DNA from: Aureispira sp050633105
GTDB lineage: Bacteria > Bacteroidota > Bacteroidia > Chitinophagales > Saprospiraceae
Direction: 5' to 3'
Assembly: GCA_050633105.1 (NCBI GenBank)
Contig: JBOEFW010000036.1
Coordinates: 118,324-182,323 of the forward strand
DNA: 64,000 nt
The notes beneath the pieces were generated by a model, which had not been told where the DNA came from, searched no databases, and was given only the letters and a program-made list of their open reading frames with translations. The position numbers and the translations under genes are program-made. Positions 55,308 to 64,000 of this stretch are shown piece after piece (positions within the stretch are counted from its first letter, which is position 1; every line of letters begins with the position of its first letter).

Positions 55308-56292
55308 TTAATTCTTTTCTTCGATTAACAACTCGAAGATTTTCAATGCAATAGAATTTGCATGTGTAAAAACGCCACTATGACTAGCGCCTTTTATAGG
55401 AATCAATTGTTCCTTCTCTAACAACTGGGCAATTTCTTTTACACAGGCCCCAAAATGCACTAGTGATTCCGTTCCATGCAAAATAATTACTGCGCCTTTA
55501 TAAGCATTCAACTGGGCCACCTTTATATAAAGTCGTTCTTTGTCTTTTGCTTGATCAAGAAAAGTAGGATAATTAGCCAACATAGTTGATTTAGTTCGTT
55601 CATTTAGTAACTCCTTCCAACTGTTCTTGCCAAAGGCCATATTTTCAATGAATAGCTGAATCCCTTGCTCTATCTCTCCATTCTCTAATAAAGATATCGA
55701 ATTGGATAACAGTGCCATTGACTGTGATAGCCCATCCTTATATTCGGGTTTATCAAACAATAAATTCAAAACGGGAGGTTCATATAAAACAATATTAGAC
55801 GCGATTTCAGGATAGCTATTGGCGAGTTTAATCGCAATATTAGCCCCATAAGAATGTCCAATAAAATTGGCTTTATCATAACCTAATTTTTTTGTTAATC
55901 CTATGATATCCTTAGCATCCTGCACAATCGAACCTTGCCCCTTGGCCTCATTAAGAGAAGAGCTATGTCCCCTTAGATCAAACAGTACAATTGGGTTTTT
56001 AACTTTTTGAGCCAATTTAGCAGCAACGCCCCCCCCAAGCATGATGATCGTCTAAGGTTCCATGTATAAAAATGAAGGGTATCCCTTCCCCTTCATAATG
56101 CCTCACGGCAAGTTTAACACTGTCTAAAACAACAAATTTTAAGGGAGTCTGGGCTAGGAATGCATCCACCTCCTCTGAGCTTAAGACAGCTTTAGTTGTT
56201 TCTATTTTAGGAGTAGAACAACCCATAAAGAAGACACTGCTGATGGTTAATATACCTATTTTTGAGAATAGGCTACATTTGATTTTAAACAT
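55308..56292 (-). pseudogene. Alpha/beta hydrolase lipoprotein split by a G8 tract
   Basis: The N-terminal frame starts at 56292 with MFKIKCSLFSKIGILTISSVFFMGC (lipobox) and reads through the oxyanion motif FIFIHGTLDDHHAW, then ends GGRCC-stop. The C-terminal frame (55308-56042) continues GVAAKLAQKV...VLFDLRGHSSS, GHSYGANIAIKLA with the nucleophile elbow, and the final His in GASHSGVFTH. The two meet in eight C bases at 56029-56036; seven would join them (HAWGGVAAKLA). This may be phase variation, decay or a sequencing error. Fixed, it is a complete secreted alpha/beta hydrolase of about 327 aa. Confidence 0.75.
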
Positions 56293-56376
56293 GATTACTA
56301 ATTTCAAATTACTATCAATATTAATAGTTGCTCCAAAATTAGGTCAAATCATCAGGACCCATTAGGACAAATCGGT

Positions 56377-57231
56377 TCATCTAATGGACAAATCGGTTGT
56401 AAAATCGGTAATACTTTTTCCAATCTTTTTTTTAAAAATTCTTGAGAAGTAAGAGGGATCAGAAAACCCTAAACTATAAGCAAGCTCTTTCACAGAAATG
56501 TTGGAATAAAACAAACGGCGCTTCGCTTCTATGATTAAAAGGTCTGTAAGGTATTCTTTGGGCGATTTATTGGTATATTTTTTAACCACTTTATATAAGG
56601 AACTGCTTGACATTCCTAATACTTTTACAACTTTCTCTATGGATAAATCAAATGTCAAGTGCTCCGATATATATACCTTGAAGGCAACAAAAGAAGCGAT
56701 TTCTTGATTATTTCTTCTAGTAATTGACCGATTCCCTCCTTCTAAATACGCTAAATTAAACTCCTCTAATAAAACATTTAAGTAAGAAAAACGGAGTTCT
56801 TTTATTTCTTGACCTCGCATTAATAGGTTAAAAAGGAAGCTAATTCTTTGTTGAGTTTCAAAAGAAAAATTAATGCGATTGGTATTCAAAATGTTAGTAA
56901 GAAAAGCAAAATTTCCTCTTAATACATATTGTTCTTGCTCTTCAAAATATAGTTTAAAAAACACATTTCCTTCTTGTTCTAGTGCTGGTTGGTGTATCTG
57001 ATTGGGGCAAACAAAAATAAGTTGCCCTGACGAGAGTTCGTGTGTATCTAAGTCAATCTTATGGCTACTGTTTCCATGAATCAGGTAGTAAAAATAATAA
57101 TGATTAGAAATATGTGGCTGTTTAAGTTCTTGTTGAATTTTCTCATTATATGCAGCATTCTCATTCGAACAGACATGAAATTTAAATTCGTTAGAATGAT
57201 ATCCTTCTAAGATCTTATTTACACGCAGCAT
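56377..57231 (-). CDS. AraC-family transcriptional regulator
   Basis: 284 residues. The N-terminal cupin-like sensor domain (about 1-150) contains YYFYYLIHGNSSHKIDLDTHEL and FVCPNQIHQP. The C-terminal AraC HTH pair is at about 190-280: LSIEKVVKVLGMSSSSLYKVVKKYTNKSPKEYL and ISVKELAYSLGFSDPSYFSRIFKKKIGKS. It lies 84 bp upstream of the split hydrolase gene on the same strand and may regulate it. The effector is unknown. Confidence 0.9.
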   Translation of the reverse strand: MLRVNKILEGYHSNEFKFHVCSNENAAYNEKIQQELKQPHISNHYYFYYLIHGNSSHKIDLDTHELSSGQLIFVCPNQIHQPALEQEGNVFFKLYFEEQEQYVLRGNFAFLTNILNTNRINFSFETQQRISFLFNLLMRGQEIKELRFSYLNVLLEEFNLAYLEGGNRSITRRNNQEIASFVAFKVYISEHLTFDLSIEKVVKVLGMSSSSLYKVVKKYTNKSPKEYLTDLLIIEAKRRLFYSNISVKELAYSLGFSDPSYFSRIFKKKIGKSITDFTTDLSIR

Positions 57232-57256
57232 TTATTGAAAATTGAATTATTTTGGA

Positions 57257-58440
57257 TTACTTCTGAGCACGATACAACATCCATAAAGCAATTGCTGCAA
57301 ATGCAATATTGGGCACCCAAACGCCTAAGATTGGCGCCAAACCTCCTTTAATAGAAAACGTAGTCGCGAATTTAGTCATGAAGATGTAAACCCCTGAAAG
57401 GCCAACCCCAATCACTAAATTCCAAGCCATTCCTCCCCTTCGTTTGCGCGAAGCGACAGAAAAGCCAATCAATGTAAGGATGTAAATAGAAAAAGGATCC
57501 GCACTCCGTCGGTAGCGTTCCACCTCAAAAACCATCATCCCTCCTGTTCCTGTCTCTTATACACATCTNNCATCATCCCTCCTGTTCCCTTCGCTTTCTG
57601 TTTATCAATGTATTCAATCAGCTTGGGCGTAATCATATTGTCTTTGTCATTATCTCGCTTAATCAAATCATCAATATAAAGGCCTATCGTTGTATCAATT
57701 GTAAATTGTGGTGGCTCATAGCCTGTAGCATAAGCAAACGTAGCAGGGTGCGCAATCGTGTTAGAATCTGTTGAGGGGCGCTCTTCCCGTTTTTTGTGGA
57801 TGCGTGTTCGAATACCTGCCAAACGCCAGCGATTGGGTGGTTCTAACAAACGAACTGTATTCGCTGTTAAAACAAAGGTACGGTGCAAGCGGGAGCTGTC
57901 GTGCTTAATCCAAGCAAATTGACTCCCTGAACTGTCATAACGATTGAATCCTTGTAAATAGAACTCTTCATAAGGACTAGAAGCTGCATGAAAGTTGCCT
58001 GTATTCCCTACATAATTATGTTTGTAGATGTAAGTATTCTCAAACAAGGTACGAGCGGCATTAGACTCTGGAATCACATAATGGTTACCATAATAATGAA
58101 TGCCTGCAATAATCGTCGCTCCCATCAAATAAGGCATCAACAAACGATAATAATTGACCCCGCTCCCAACCATCGCCACAAATTCAGAGTTTCCTGCCAA
58201 TCGAGCCGTAAAAAAAACAACGGCAATTAAGTTGTACAATGGAAAAATCAAGCCATTGATAAAAGGAACAAAATTCATATAATACTCCATCACCTGCCCA
58301 AAAGAAGGCCCTCCTTCTTCCAAAAAATCATTGACCTTCTCCGCTGCATCAATGACTACAGACAACATTGACGAGAGTAATACAATAAAAAAGAAACTAC
58401 TCAAGTAACGTTTTAGGAGGTATTTATCAATTGTTTTCAA
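57257..58440 (-). CDS. lptG: LPS export permease LptG, frame broken by an assembly artefact
   Basis: MKTIDKYLLKRYLSSFFFIVLLSS starts the LptF/LptG family. Transmembrane helices lie at about 15-35, 60-80 and 100-115, and the beta-jellyroll periplasmic domain follows. The last three helices are encoded in 57257-57538 (...RGGMAWNLVIGVGLSGVYIFMTKF...). Deleting 57551-57588 restores one frame, GTGGMMVFEVERYRRS. The break is therefore not biological. LptG partners LptF and LptB in extracting LPS from the inner membrane. Length and order are normal for Bacteroidota. Confidence 0.92.
57533..57588. other. Nextera adapter remnant and NN junction (assembly artefact)
   Basis: The Tn5/Nextera mosaic end, seen here as CTGTCTCTTATACACATCT at 57550-57568, is followed by two N bases. 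The 18-base word CATCATCCCTCCTGTTCC occurs on both sides, at 57533-57550 and 57571-57588. This is a mis-joined scaffold end with untrimmed adapter, not a transposon insertion. Confidence 0.97.
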
Positions 58441-58488
58441 GCTGGTTGGATTATGGCTTTTAGGAATAGTAACGATAAGACGTATAAA

Positions 58489-59202
58489 CTAGAGCTTTGG
58501 TTTGGCGCGTGTAATATGTGGTTTCTTAAGATAAAATGGCTCAAAATAAGCAACAGACTGAAAGCGTTCTTCTTGCCATTCTAGTTGTGCTAAGGCACTC
58601 ATATACCTTGCCGAAGGGGCGTTAATTCCACTCCAAATCAATGAGGTCGGGAGTTTTCCTTCAAATAATTCTATGAATTTAGCAGACGCATCGCCTGTTA
58701 CAACCAAAGCCTCCAAATCATGTTCCAACAAGACCTGATCAAAACTTGTTGTTGCTAAAGTAGCAAAATAAGGCTTCGCCAATAGTTGCAAATTGGCATC
58801 GTATACTCCTACATATGCATCCATTCGGCGGGCATCCATCAAGCTTACATATCCAACTTTAGGGCGTTTTTTCCCTTGTGTTTCTTGCCCTCCCCAAGCC
58901 AAGGCTTGCAAGCTATCAATTGCCAATAAAGGCTTATCCAATGCATAACACAAGCCTTTAGCGGTTGATAATCCTATCCGTAATCCTGTATAAGAACCTG
59001 GCCCTTGACTAATCGCTATGGCATCCAACTCTGATAAGGCCATTTGAGCGGTTGCCATGACTTCCTGAATAAACAATGTAATGTGTTGGGCATGGCCATT
59101 CGTTTGGTTGTCCTGACGCACAATCCAATTGTACCCATCTTTAATCAAGGCAATGGAACAGGTATGTGTCGTAGTTTCTATCGCTAATATATAAGTAGGC
59201 AA
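58489..59202 (-). CDS. tsaB: tRNA threonylcarbamoyladenosine biosynthesis protein TsaB
   Basis: 237 residues. ASKHA-fold signatures: YILAIETTTHTCSIAL, ISQGPGSYTGLRIGLSTAKGLCYALDKPLLAIDSL, and VSLMDARRMDAYVGVYD. It forms the TsaB/TsaD/TsaE complex that makes the t6A37 base modification. Family assignment is secure. Confidence 0.96.
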   Translation of the reverse strand: MPTYILAIETTTHTCSIALIKDGYNWIVRQDNQTNGHAQHITLFIQEVMATAQMALSELDAIAISQGPGSYTGLRIGLSTAKGLCYALDKPLLAIDSLQALAWGGQETQGKKRPKVGYVSLMDARRMDAYVGVYDANLQLLAKPYFATLATTSFDQVLLEHDLEALVVTGDASAKFIELFEGKLPTSLIWSGINAPSARYMSALAQLEWQEERFQSVAYFEPFYLKKPHITRAKPKL

Positions 59203-59386
59203 AATAAGAATGAATTATTAATGGTTAAGAGGAAACGCAAAAAACTTCCAGTGTAAAACAAATCTTGTTTTGTCACCTGAACAGGTTATTCTTGATAATC
59301 TTTGTTGTTTTTTATAAAATAGCTGTAAATATACAAGGAACTAACTAAAAAAGTACGGCTATAGTCTGAAAAAATGTGTCTGGAAG

Positions 59387-59436
59387 AATCCTAGTAGGGG
59401 GGTATTGCATACCCCCCTACTAGGATTATATTTTTT
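59387..59436 (+). terminator. Very strong 18-bp hairpin with T-run, upstream of the secreted LRR gene
   Basis: AATCCTAGTAGGGGGGTA (59387-59404) is perfectly inverted at 59410-59427 around loop TTGCA, then ATATTTTTTT. No plus-strand gene ends before it. It lies between the divergent tsaB and LRR genes and would insulate the LRR gene or end an unannotated small RNA. Confidence 0.75.
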
Positions 59437-59462
59437 TCACCTTTTTTTCCGTTAGAGTGTTG

Positions 59463-59470
59463 TACTTTTG
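59463..59470 (+). promoter_or_regulatory. -7 element of the secreted LRR gene
   Basis: TACTTTTG is a full TAnnTTTG match, 150 bp before the chosen start at 59621 and downstream of the strong hairpin. No normal -33 TTTG is evident. Confidence 0.5.
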
Positions 59471-59620
59471 CCAAGTAGTCCTTTTTTTGTGCAAAGGGGC
59501 GCTCAACAATTTTTTAATCTCTGTTTTGGAATGATTCTAGGAGAACAGCTAATGACTGCTGCTCTACTTTCCTGAGAAGAGATGCTATTGATTTATTTTC
59601 TGATCTCAATCCACTCAATT

Positions 59621-61387
59621 ATGTTTCGTTTTTTACTATTCTTATTTTGTTGTAACAGTATCTTAGTTACTGCTCAAAAAGATACGACCTATACCGATTT
59701 TTCTGACAGCATGGATGTTAGTTTAGTCTATAGAGTTAATTTGAGCCATCAAGGATTGACTGAACTACCAGCTAAATTATTAGAATGCACCAATCTGATA
59801 GAAGTAGATCTCTCCAATAATGAATTGAGTGTTTTGCCTGATGCTATAGGAAAATGGGTCGCCTTACAAGATTTATATTTGGATGACAATCATTTAGAAG
59901 GCCTTCCAAAAACCTTTAAAAATCTCAAAAAGCTAACCACACTATCCATGAATGGTGCTTTGTGGACCAGCAATCCTAATAATGTGGTCAATGATCTGAT
60001 CAAAAATACCAGCCTCAAATTCCTCTATTTACGCAACAATGAATTAACAGGCTTGCCCAATACAATCAAAAATTGGAAAGTTCTAAGAACATTAGAACTA
60101 GGCAGCAACGACCTCCAACAACTGCCCAATAACATCAGTAAAATGGTCGCGTTACGGGTTATTGGTTTGGACAAAAACCCCAATCTAGACTTTGGCGATG
60201 CGTTTGAAAAACTAGCCCAACTAAAAACCTTGCAAGAAGTTAATGTTGCTCATAATCAACTAATAACTGTCCCGAAATCTTTGATGGATTGTCGCTATGT
60301 GCGCTACTTGGATTTGTCACACAATCAATTGGAGCAATTACCAGAGCGTATGACACAGCTGATTCGTTTACGGACATTACACACACAAAACAACCGATTG
60401 ACAAGTCTATCAGAGGCTTTTTCTTTGTTAGAAAATTTAGAGTACTGGAACCTTAATAACAACCAACTTACTGCATTACCTTCTGGTATGGGAACCATGC
60501 TGGAACTAACCTCTATCTTGGTTCATAATAATGCGCTCGCTGAATTGCCTAGCAACCTAAAAAACCTTTCTAACCTAACCAGCTTTGACATTGGCAACAA
60601 TCCTCTAAAAGAAATCAGTTTTGATCTGACCAAGATGAAAGGGCTTCAAATCCTTAACTTAGAAGGCATCAATGCTTCTTTTATTACAGCAGAATGGCTA
60701 AAAAACTGGGAGCAACTGCGTGTTTTAAATCTAGCCAACAACCCTGAATTAGATTGGGAAAGTCTATGGCCTGTTATCACCACAATGAAAAGCTTAATGA
60801 TCTTAAATGTAGCAGGAAATAGCTTAACAACCCTACCAGAGCGTTTAAAAGAGGTTGCCTTTTTGCAAACCTTAGATTTATCTAAAAATGAAGCACTTAA
60901 CACATCTGAAGTATGGGCCTTGTTGCCTACACTACCTCAGTTACAACAACTGCACCTCCAAGAAATGGGGTTAAAGCAAGCCCCTAAAGAAGTGGTCAAT
61001 TGCACGGAATTAACGCTTTTAGATTTTGCGAACAATCCAATCAGCCAAATTCCTGATACATGGGTAAAACTTCCGTACTTACAAGTGCTCGATCTTTCTT
61101 TTACCGATGTCAGTGCTGTTCCTAGTAACATGGCACGTTACCCTCAACTGCGTTTCTTAAACTTAAGCAATTGCAAAAATATTCAAACAAAGCTCTTATT
61201 AGAACATCTAAAAGCATTGCCCTTACAAGAGTTAAATTTAACAGAAAGCACGCTTGAAGATTTTCCAGAAGAGTGGCCTAGTCTTGTAACCAATAGAATC
61301 ATTCTAACAGGAAGTAATTTAGAAGCCGAAATTTTGGAGCAATTAGAAGAAAATTTCTTATACACCACCCTTGTAAATGAAGAATAA
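59621..61387 (+). CDS. Secreted leucine-rich-repeat protein
   Basis: 588 residues from MFRFLLFLFCCNSILVTAQ, a signal peptide; an upstream ATG at 59582 adds 13 residues. About 20 repeats of 22-23 residues run from about 30 to 570 (LIEVDLSNNELSVLPDAI, LQDLYLDDNHLEGLPKTF, VRYLDLSHNQLEQLPERM). This is the bacterial Leu-rich, LxxLPxx class. No T9SS tail is seen; it ends FLYTTLVNEE. It is probably a surface or periplasmic binding scaffold. It is the third LRR protein in this window and the only exported one. Confidence 0.9.
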   Translation: MFRFLLFLFCCNSILVTAQKDTTYTDFSDSMDVSLVYRVNLSHQGLTELPAKLLECTNLIEVDLSNNELSVLPDAIGKWVALQDLYLDDNHLEGLPKTFKNLKKLTTLSMNGALWTSNPNNVVNDLIKNTSLKFLYLRNNELTGLPNTIKNWKVLRTLELGSNDLQQLPNNISKMVALRVIGLDKNPNLDFGDAFEKLAQLKTLQEVNVAHNQLITVPKSLMDCRYVRYLDLSHNQLEQLPERMTQLIRLRTLHTQNNRLTSLSEAFSLLENLEYWNLNNNQLTALPSGMGTMLELTSILVHNNALAELPSNLKNLSNLTSFDIGNNPLKEISFDLTKMKGLQILNLEGINASFITAEWLKNWEQLRVLNLANNPELDWESLWPVITTMKSLMILNVAGNSLTTLPERLKEVAFLQTLDLSKNEALNTSEVWALLPTLPQLQQLHLQEMGLKQAPKEVVNCTELTLLDFANNPISQIPDTWVKLPYLQVLDLSFTDVSAVPSNMARYPQLRFLNLSNCKNIQTKLLLEHLKALPLQELNLTESTLEDFPEEWPSLVTNRIILTGSNLEAEILEQLEENFLYTTLVNEE

Positions 61388-61389
61388 AA

Positions 61390-61608
61390 ATGAAACGTTT
61401 TTGTGAACGCTGTCAAGCTGTATTTACCTGTCAACCAAGCAATATCGCCCATTGTCAATGCAGTCAATGGCAACTCTCTCTTGAAACACGCGCGTTAGTC
61501 GCCCAAGAATTCCAAGATTGTTTGTGCGCGTCTTGCCTACAGCAATTGGGTGCTGTCGCAAAAAAGACTAGCTTTGCGCCAATCAACAAACCGCCTGAGC
61601 GGCATTAA
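61390..61608 (+). CDS. Cysteine-rich CWC-family small protein
   Basis: 72 residues. The pattern C-ER-C, C-QPSNIAHC-QC and CLCASC with WQLSLE matches the Cys-rich CWC family, an uncharacterised small zinc-binding-like domain. It begins 2 bp after the LRR stop and overlaps the upstream reading of the next gene's frame but not its chosen start. Confidence 0.85.
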   Translation: MKRFCERCQAVFTCQPSNIAHCQCSQWQLSLETRALVAQEFQDCLCASCLQQLGAVAKKTSFAPINKPPERH

Positions 61609-61630
61609 TTCAACTTCATTGATTACTTAT

Positions 61631-62032
61631 ATGACGGTTCAAGAAAAGATTGCCCAATCAGAAACACGTATCTTCAAAGCTGTATTACCCAATACAACCA
61701 ACCATTATAATACTCTTTTTGGAGGTACCGCCTTACAAATGATGGATGAGGTCGCTTTTATTTGTGCGACACGTTTTGCCCGCAAACGAATGGTGACGGT
61801 TACGTCCGATCAAATTCATTTCAAGCAAGCTATTCCAGCAGGTACTTTAATCGAGTTGGTCGCCAAAGTTGTTTATGTTGGCAATACTAGTGTTAAAGTA
61901 CAAGTAGAGATTTACCTAGAAGAAATGTACGAAGAGAGTCGAAAAAAGGCCATTACAGGGATGTTCACCTTTGTAGCAATTGATGAGCAACGCAAACCAA
62001 CCCAAGTTGTAGAAACTTTTGTGAAAGAATAA
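61631..62032 (+). CDS. Acyl-CoA thioesterase, hotdog fold (YciA/ACOT type)
   Basis: 133 residues from MTVQEKIAQSETRIFKAVLPNTTNHYNTLFGG. Hotdog motifs: GGTALQMMDEVAFICATRFARKRMVTVTSDQIHF with the catalytic Asp of the YciA group, then the VYVGNTSVKVQVEIYLEE strand pair. It hydrolyses acyl-CoA in the cytoplasm. The start at 61631 avoids a long unconserved extension that would overlap the CWC gene. Confidence 0.9.
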   Translation: MTVQEKIAQSETRIFKAVLPNTTNHYNTLFGGTALQMMDEVAFICATRFARKRMVTVTSDQIHFKQAIPAGTLIELVAKVVYVGNTSVKVQVEIYLEEMYEESRKKAITGMFTFVAIDEQRKPTQVVETFVKE

Positions 62033-62033
62033 T

Positions 62034-62070
62034 TTAAAAAGACAGCCTATTTTCATAGATAGGCTGTCTT
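62034..62070 (-). terminator. Bidirectional terminator between thioesterase and exonuclease III genes
   Basis: AAGACAGCCTAT (62039-62050) and ATAGGCTGTCTT (62059-62070) form a perfect 12-bp stem. The minus-strand T-run is strong (plus-strand TTTAAAAA...), the plus-strand one weak. Confidence 0.75.
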
Positions 62071-62150
62071 CTATTAATAATCACCACTATTGATTATTAA
62101 ACGGCTCCTCAGTAGTTCCCCTAATTGAGTTCAAGGGGATTAATACGGTA

Positions 62151-62933
62151 TTAAATGCTGATTTCTAACAAACAAGGACAATGGTCAGAATGAACGGCAT
62201 CATTTAATAATTCAGCGGCTACAATTCGATCTTTCATAACTGCACTCACAGCGTGGTAATCCAAGCGCCAACCTTTGTTCCGTGCTCTAGAGGTAGCGCG
62301 ATAGCTCCACCAGCTAAATTTCTGTTCCTCTGGGTGTTGAGAACGAAAGGCATCCACAAAGTTTCCTTCTTTAAACCATTCACTCATCCAAGCCCGCTCT
62401 TCTGGTAAAAATCCAGAACTTTTTTTACTGGTTTTAGGGCTGTGCAAGTCAATTTCATCGTGCGCAATGTTATAATCACCTTGTATAATAATATTAGGGC
62501 GCTCTTTACGCAAGGTCTGCACGTGGGTATTAATTGCTTCTAGAAAGTCATACTTGACCTCTTGGCGAATCTCCCCTGATGTTCCTGAAGGAAAATAGCA
62601 ATTGAGTAACGTCACCTCTCCAAAATCCACTCTAATAACTCGTCCTTCCGCATCAAAACGCTCTATTCCTATCCCTTTTACTACTAAATCAGGTTTCACC
62701 TTAGAGAAAATAGCCACACCACTGTACCCTTTCTTAACGGCAGAATGCCAGTATTGGTGGGTGTAGCCAAGTTCCGCTAATGCAGTCAAATCAACTTGTG
62801 CAGGCTGGGCTTTGGTTTCTTGAACTCCAATTACATCAAAATTATTATCGCCTACCCATCCTATGAAATCTTTCTTGAGGGCAGCACGAATACCATTAAC
62901 ATTGTACGAAACGAAGCGAAGTTGTTGTGTCAT
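62151..62933 (-). CDS. xth: Exodeoxyribonuclease III (AP endonuclease)
   Basis: 260 residues. Family signatures: SYNVNGIRAALKK with Asn7-type metal ligand, VIGVQETKAQPAQ with the catalytic Glu, IIQGDYNIAHDEIDLH with Asp/Asn, and the final HSDHCPCLLEI with catalytic His. It removes 3' blocking groups and cuts at abasic sites in base-excision repair. Confidence 0.96.
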   Translation of the reverse strand: MTQQLRFVSYNVNGIRAALKKDFIGWVGDNNFDVIGVQETKAQPAQVDLTALAELGYTHQYWHSAVKKGYSGVAIFSKVKPDLVVKGIGIERFDAEGRVIRVDFGEVTLLNCYFPSGTSGEIRQEVKYDFLEAINTHVQTLRKERPNIIIQGDYNIAHDEIDLHSPKTSKKSSGFLPEERAWMSEWFKEGNFVDAFRSQHPEEQKFSWWSYRATSRARNKGWRLDYHAVSAVMKDRIVAAELLNDAVHSDHCPCLLEISI

Positions 62934-63042
62934 AAGTAAGAGGTAAAGTAAAATAATTTTGATTTTTCATTCAAATGGAACCGCAAAGTAAGCAATCTAG
63001 AAAACAAATAAGAAGCTTTTGGGGTTAGTAAATTGGAATCAA

Positions 63043-63933
63043 ATGCATTTTTTTGACCCTTGCAAGATAAATTACACTGTGGCTACACTAAAAGAATTAT
63101 TACCCCGCTACACCGACCAAGATTCTCGTTTTCTAGTTATTGAAGACAGCTTTCTCCATTACAAGGATGTAGGCCAAGGGCCTGTCCTTGTCTTGCTTCA
63201 TGGCGCTTTTTCTTCTTTGCATACTTATGATGCTTGGGCAACCAACTTAGAACAGCACTACCGTGTTGTTCGTTTGGATTTAATGGGTTTTGGTTTAACA
63301 GGGGCCAAGAATTCAAACGATTACAGCATGAAGAACCAACTTCGTGTTTTGAAGGAATTCTTAGATCGCTTAGAAATCGACCGTTGTACCTTGGTTGGGA
63401 GTTCTTTGGGGGGGTGGATTTCCTGGGAATTTGCGTATGCTCATCCCAATCGCATCAACAAACTGATTTTAATTAATTCAGCAGGCTTCTTGGAAGAAGA
63501 TGCGATTCCATTACCTTTTAAGTTGGCACAGTCTCGCCTTGCGCCTCATTTGTTAAAGTATATTATTCGTCGCTCTGTTTTAGAGCTTTTTGTCAAACAA
63601 GTGTTTTTTGATTCTAAAAAAGCAACAGAAGCAGTGGTAACCCGCTATTTTGACTTGTTTACACGAGAAGGCAACAGCGAAGCCTTGCTTCACTTAGTTA
63701 ATGCTCCCTTTCTAGACCATAGTTCTTACTTAACCACCATACAACAGCCGACCTTAATACTTTGGGGCGCAGAAGATGCTTGGATTCCTGTAGCACATGC
63801 CTACAGGTTTCGCGATAGCATGCCCAATGCTCAACTTATTATTTACCCCAAAGTAGGGCATATTCCTATGGAGGAAGTTCCAGAAAGGTCTTTAGCTGAT
63901 GTGCTTCATTTTTTGGCATTGCCAGCAACTTAA
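63043..63933 (+). CDS. Alpha/beta hydrolase
   Basis: 296 residues from the ATG at 63043; a TTG at 63019 would add eight residues. Oxyanion motif LLHGAFSSLHTYDAW, nucleophile elbow VGSSLGGW, Asp in LILWGAEDAWIP, and His in KVGHIPMEEVPE give a complete triad. The class is that of the broad BphD/haloperoxidase-like hydrolases. No signal peptide is clear. The substrate is unknown. Confidence 0.92.
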   Translation: MHFFDPCKINYTVATLKELLPRYTDQDSRFLVIEDSFLHYKDVGQGPVLVLLHGAFSSLHTYDAWATNLEQHYRVVRLDLMGFGLTGAKNSNDYSMKNQLRVLKEFLDRLEIDRCTLVGSSLGGWISWEFAYAHPNRINKLILINSAGFLEEDAIPLPFKLAQSRLAPHLLKYIIRRSVLELFVKQVFFDSKKATEAVVTRYFDLFTREGNSEALLHLVNAPFLDHSSYLTTIQQPTLILWGAEDAWIPVAHAYRFRDSMPNAQLIIYPKVGHIPMEEVPERSLADVLHFLALPAT

Positions 63934-64000
63934 TACAGTGTAACAGAAGTTTATTTATGTTTTAAGTAGCCTGAGTTTTCTTTTTGTCATTAGCTCCGCT

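Noticed and set aside
57550..57568. Tn5-like mosaic end inside lptG, first seen as a possible transposon scar
   Set aside because: It is the sequencing adapter: no transposase, an NN junction and a duplicated 18-base word make it an artefact.
1..64000. CRISPR array
   Set aside because: No regularly spaced direct repeats of 20-40 bp were seen by eye. The repeated words found are tRNA, terminator, adapter or MITE related.

Overview
The window looks like chromosomal DNA of a member of the Bacteroidota. The evidence is a glycosidase with a type IX secretion tail, a FecI/FecR/TonB-receptor cassette, LptG- and DUF6029-type proteins, promoters of the TTTG-N18-20-TAnnTTTG form, and an absence of clear Shine-Dalgarno sequences. 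The mixture of long unknown secreted proteins, LRR proteins and low-GC coding would suit a Saprospiria-like marine gliding bacterium, but that placement is inference. Core genes (mutL, tRNA-Pro/Ser, ahpC-oxyR, uvrC, typA, lptG, tsaB, an exonuclease III gene) are scattered among accessory blocks.

Layout. 1-5.1 kb: the 3' part of mutL, three tandem paralogous membrane proteins (the first one broken), an HNH nuclease and a tiny basic ORF with its own promoter and terminator. 5.1-13 kb: a tail-fibre-like S74 chaperone protein, a 283-aa unknown and a 1796-aa unknown giant. 13.4-17.3 kb: TonB receptor, FecR and ECF sigma, a cell-surface signalling cassette. 17.3-18.2 kb: a lipoprotein and a MITE-like inverted-repeat element. 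18.2-25.1 kb: a tight seven-gene operon of secreted or envelope proteins, with two clear phosphodiester-glycosidase-like (DUF2233/NAGPA) proteins, a third probable divergent one, a LamG protein, a coiled-coil outer-membrane barrel, a single-span membrane protein and an HSL-type esterase. 25.3-27.3 kb: two lipoproteins.

27.3-36.4 kb is a defence island: a complete type I restriction-modification operon (hsdM-hsdS-hsdR) and, divergently, a PtuA/RecF-like ATPase whose downstream HNH partner survives only as a frameshifted and internally deleted remnant. The island abuts a tRNA-Ser/tRNA-Pro/tRNA-Pro cluster in which the tRNA-Pro unit has been duplicated together with its terminator. 36.5-45.6 kb: an M20 amidohydrolase, an SRPBCC protein, a gene-poor stretch of 850 bp, a secreted GH5 endoglucanase, a DUF6029 barrel divergent from a TlpA thioredoxin, and an AhpD/AhpC/OxyR peroxide-defence module. 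45.7-49.8 kb: an ABC ATPase followed by two LRR proteins, one with a BRCT-like core, then an assembly gap flanked by inverted repeats. 50-64 kb: uvrC, typA, an AraC-regulated lipoprotein hydrolase interrupted at a G8 tract, lptG (split by a leftover Nextera adapter, an assembly artefact), tsaB, a secreted LRR protein, a CWC protein, a thioesterase, an exonuclease III and an alpha/beta hydrolase.

The strongest candidates for undescribed biology are the seven-gene phosphodiester-glycosidase/LamG/barrel operon, the 1796-aa protein with its 283-aa neighbour, and the LRR-BRCT-LRR protein. Several apparent gene breaks are better read as decay, possible phase variation or sequencing artefact, and each is marked as such.
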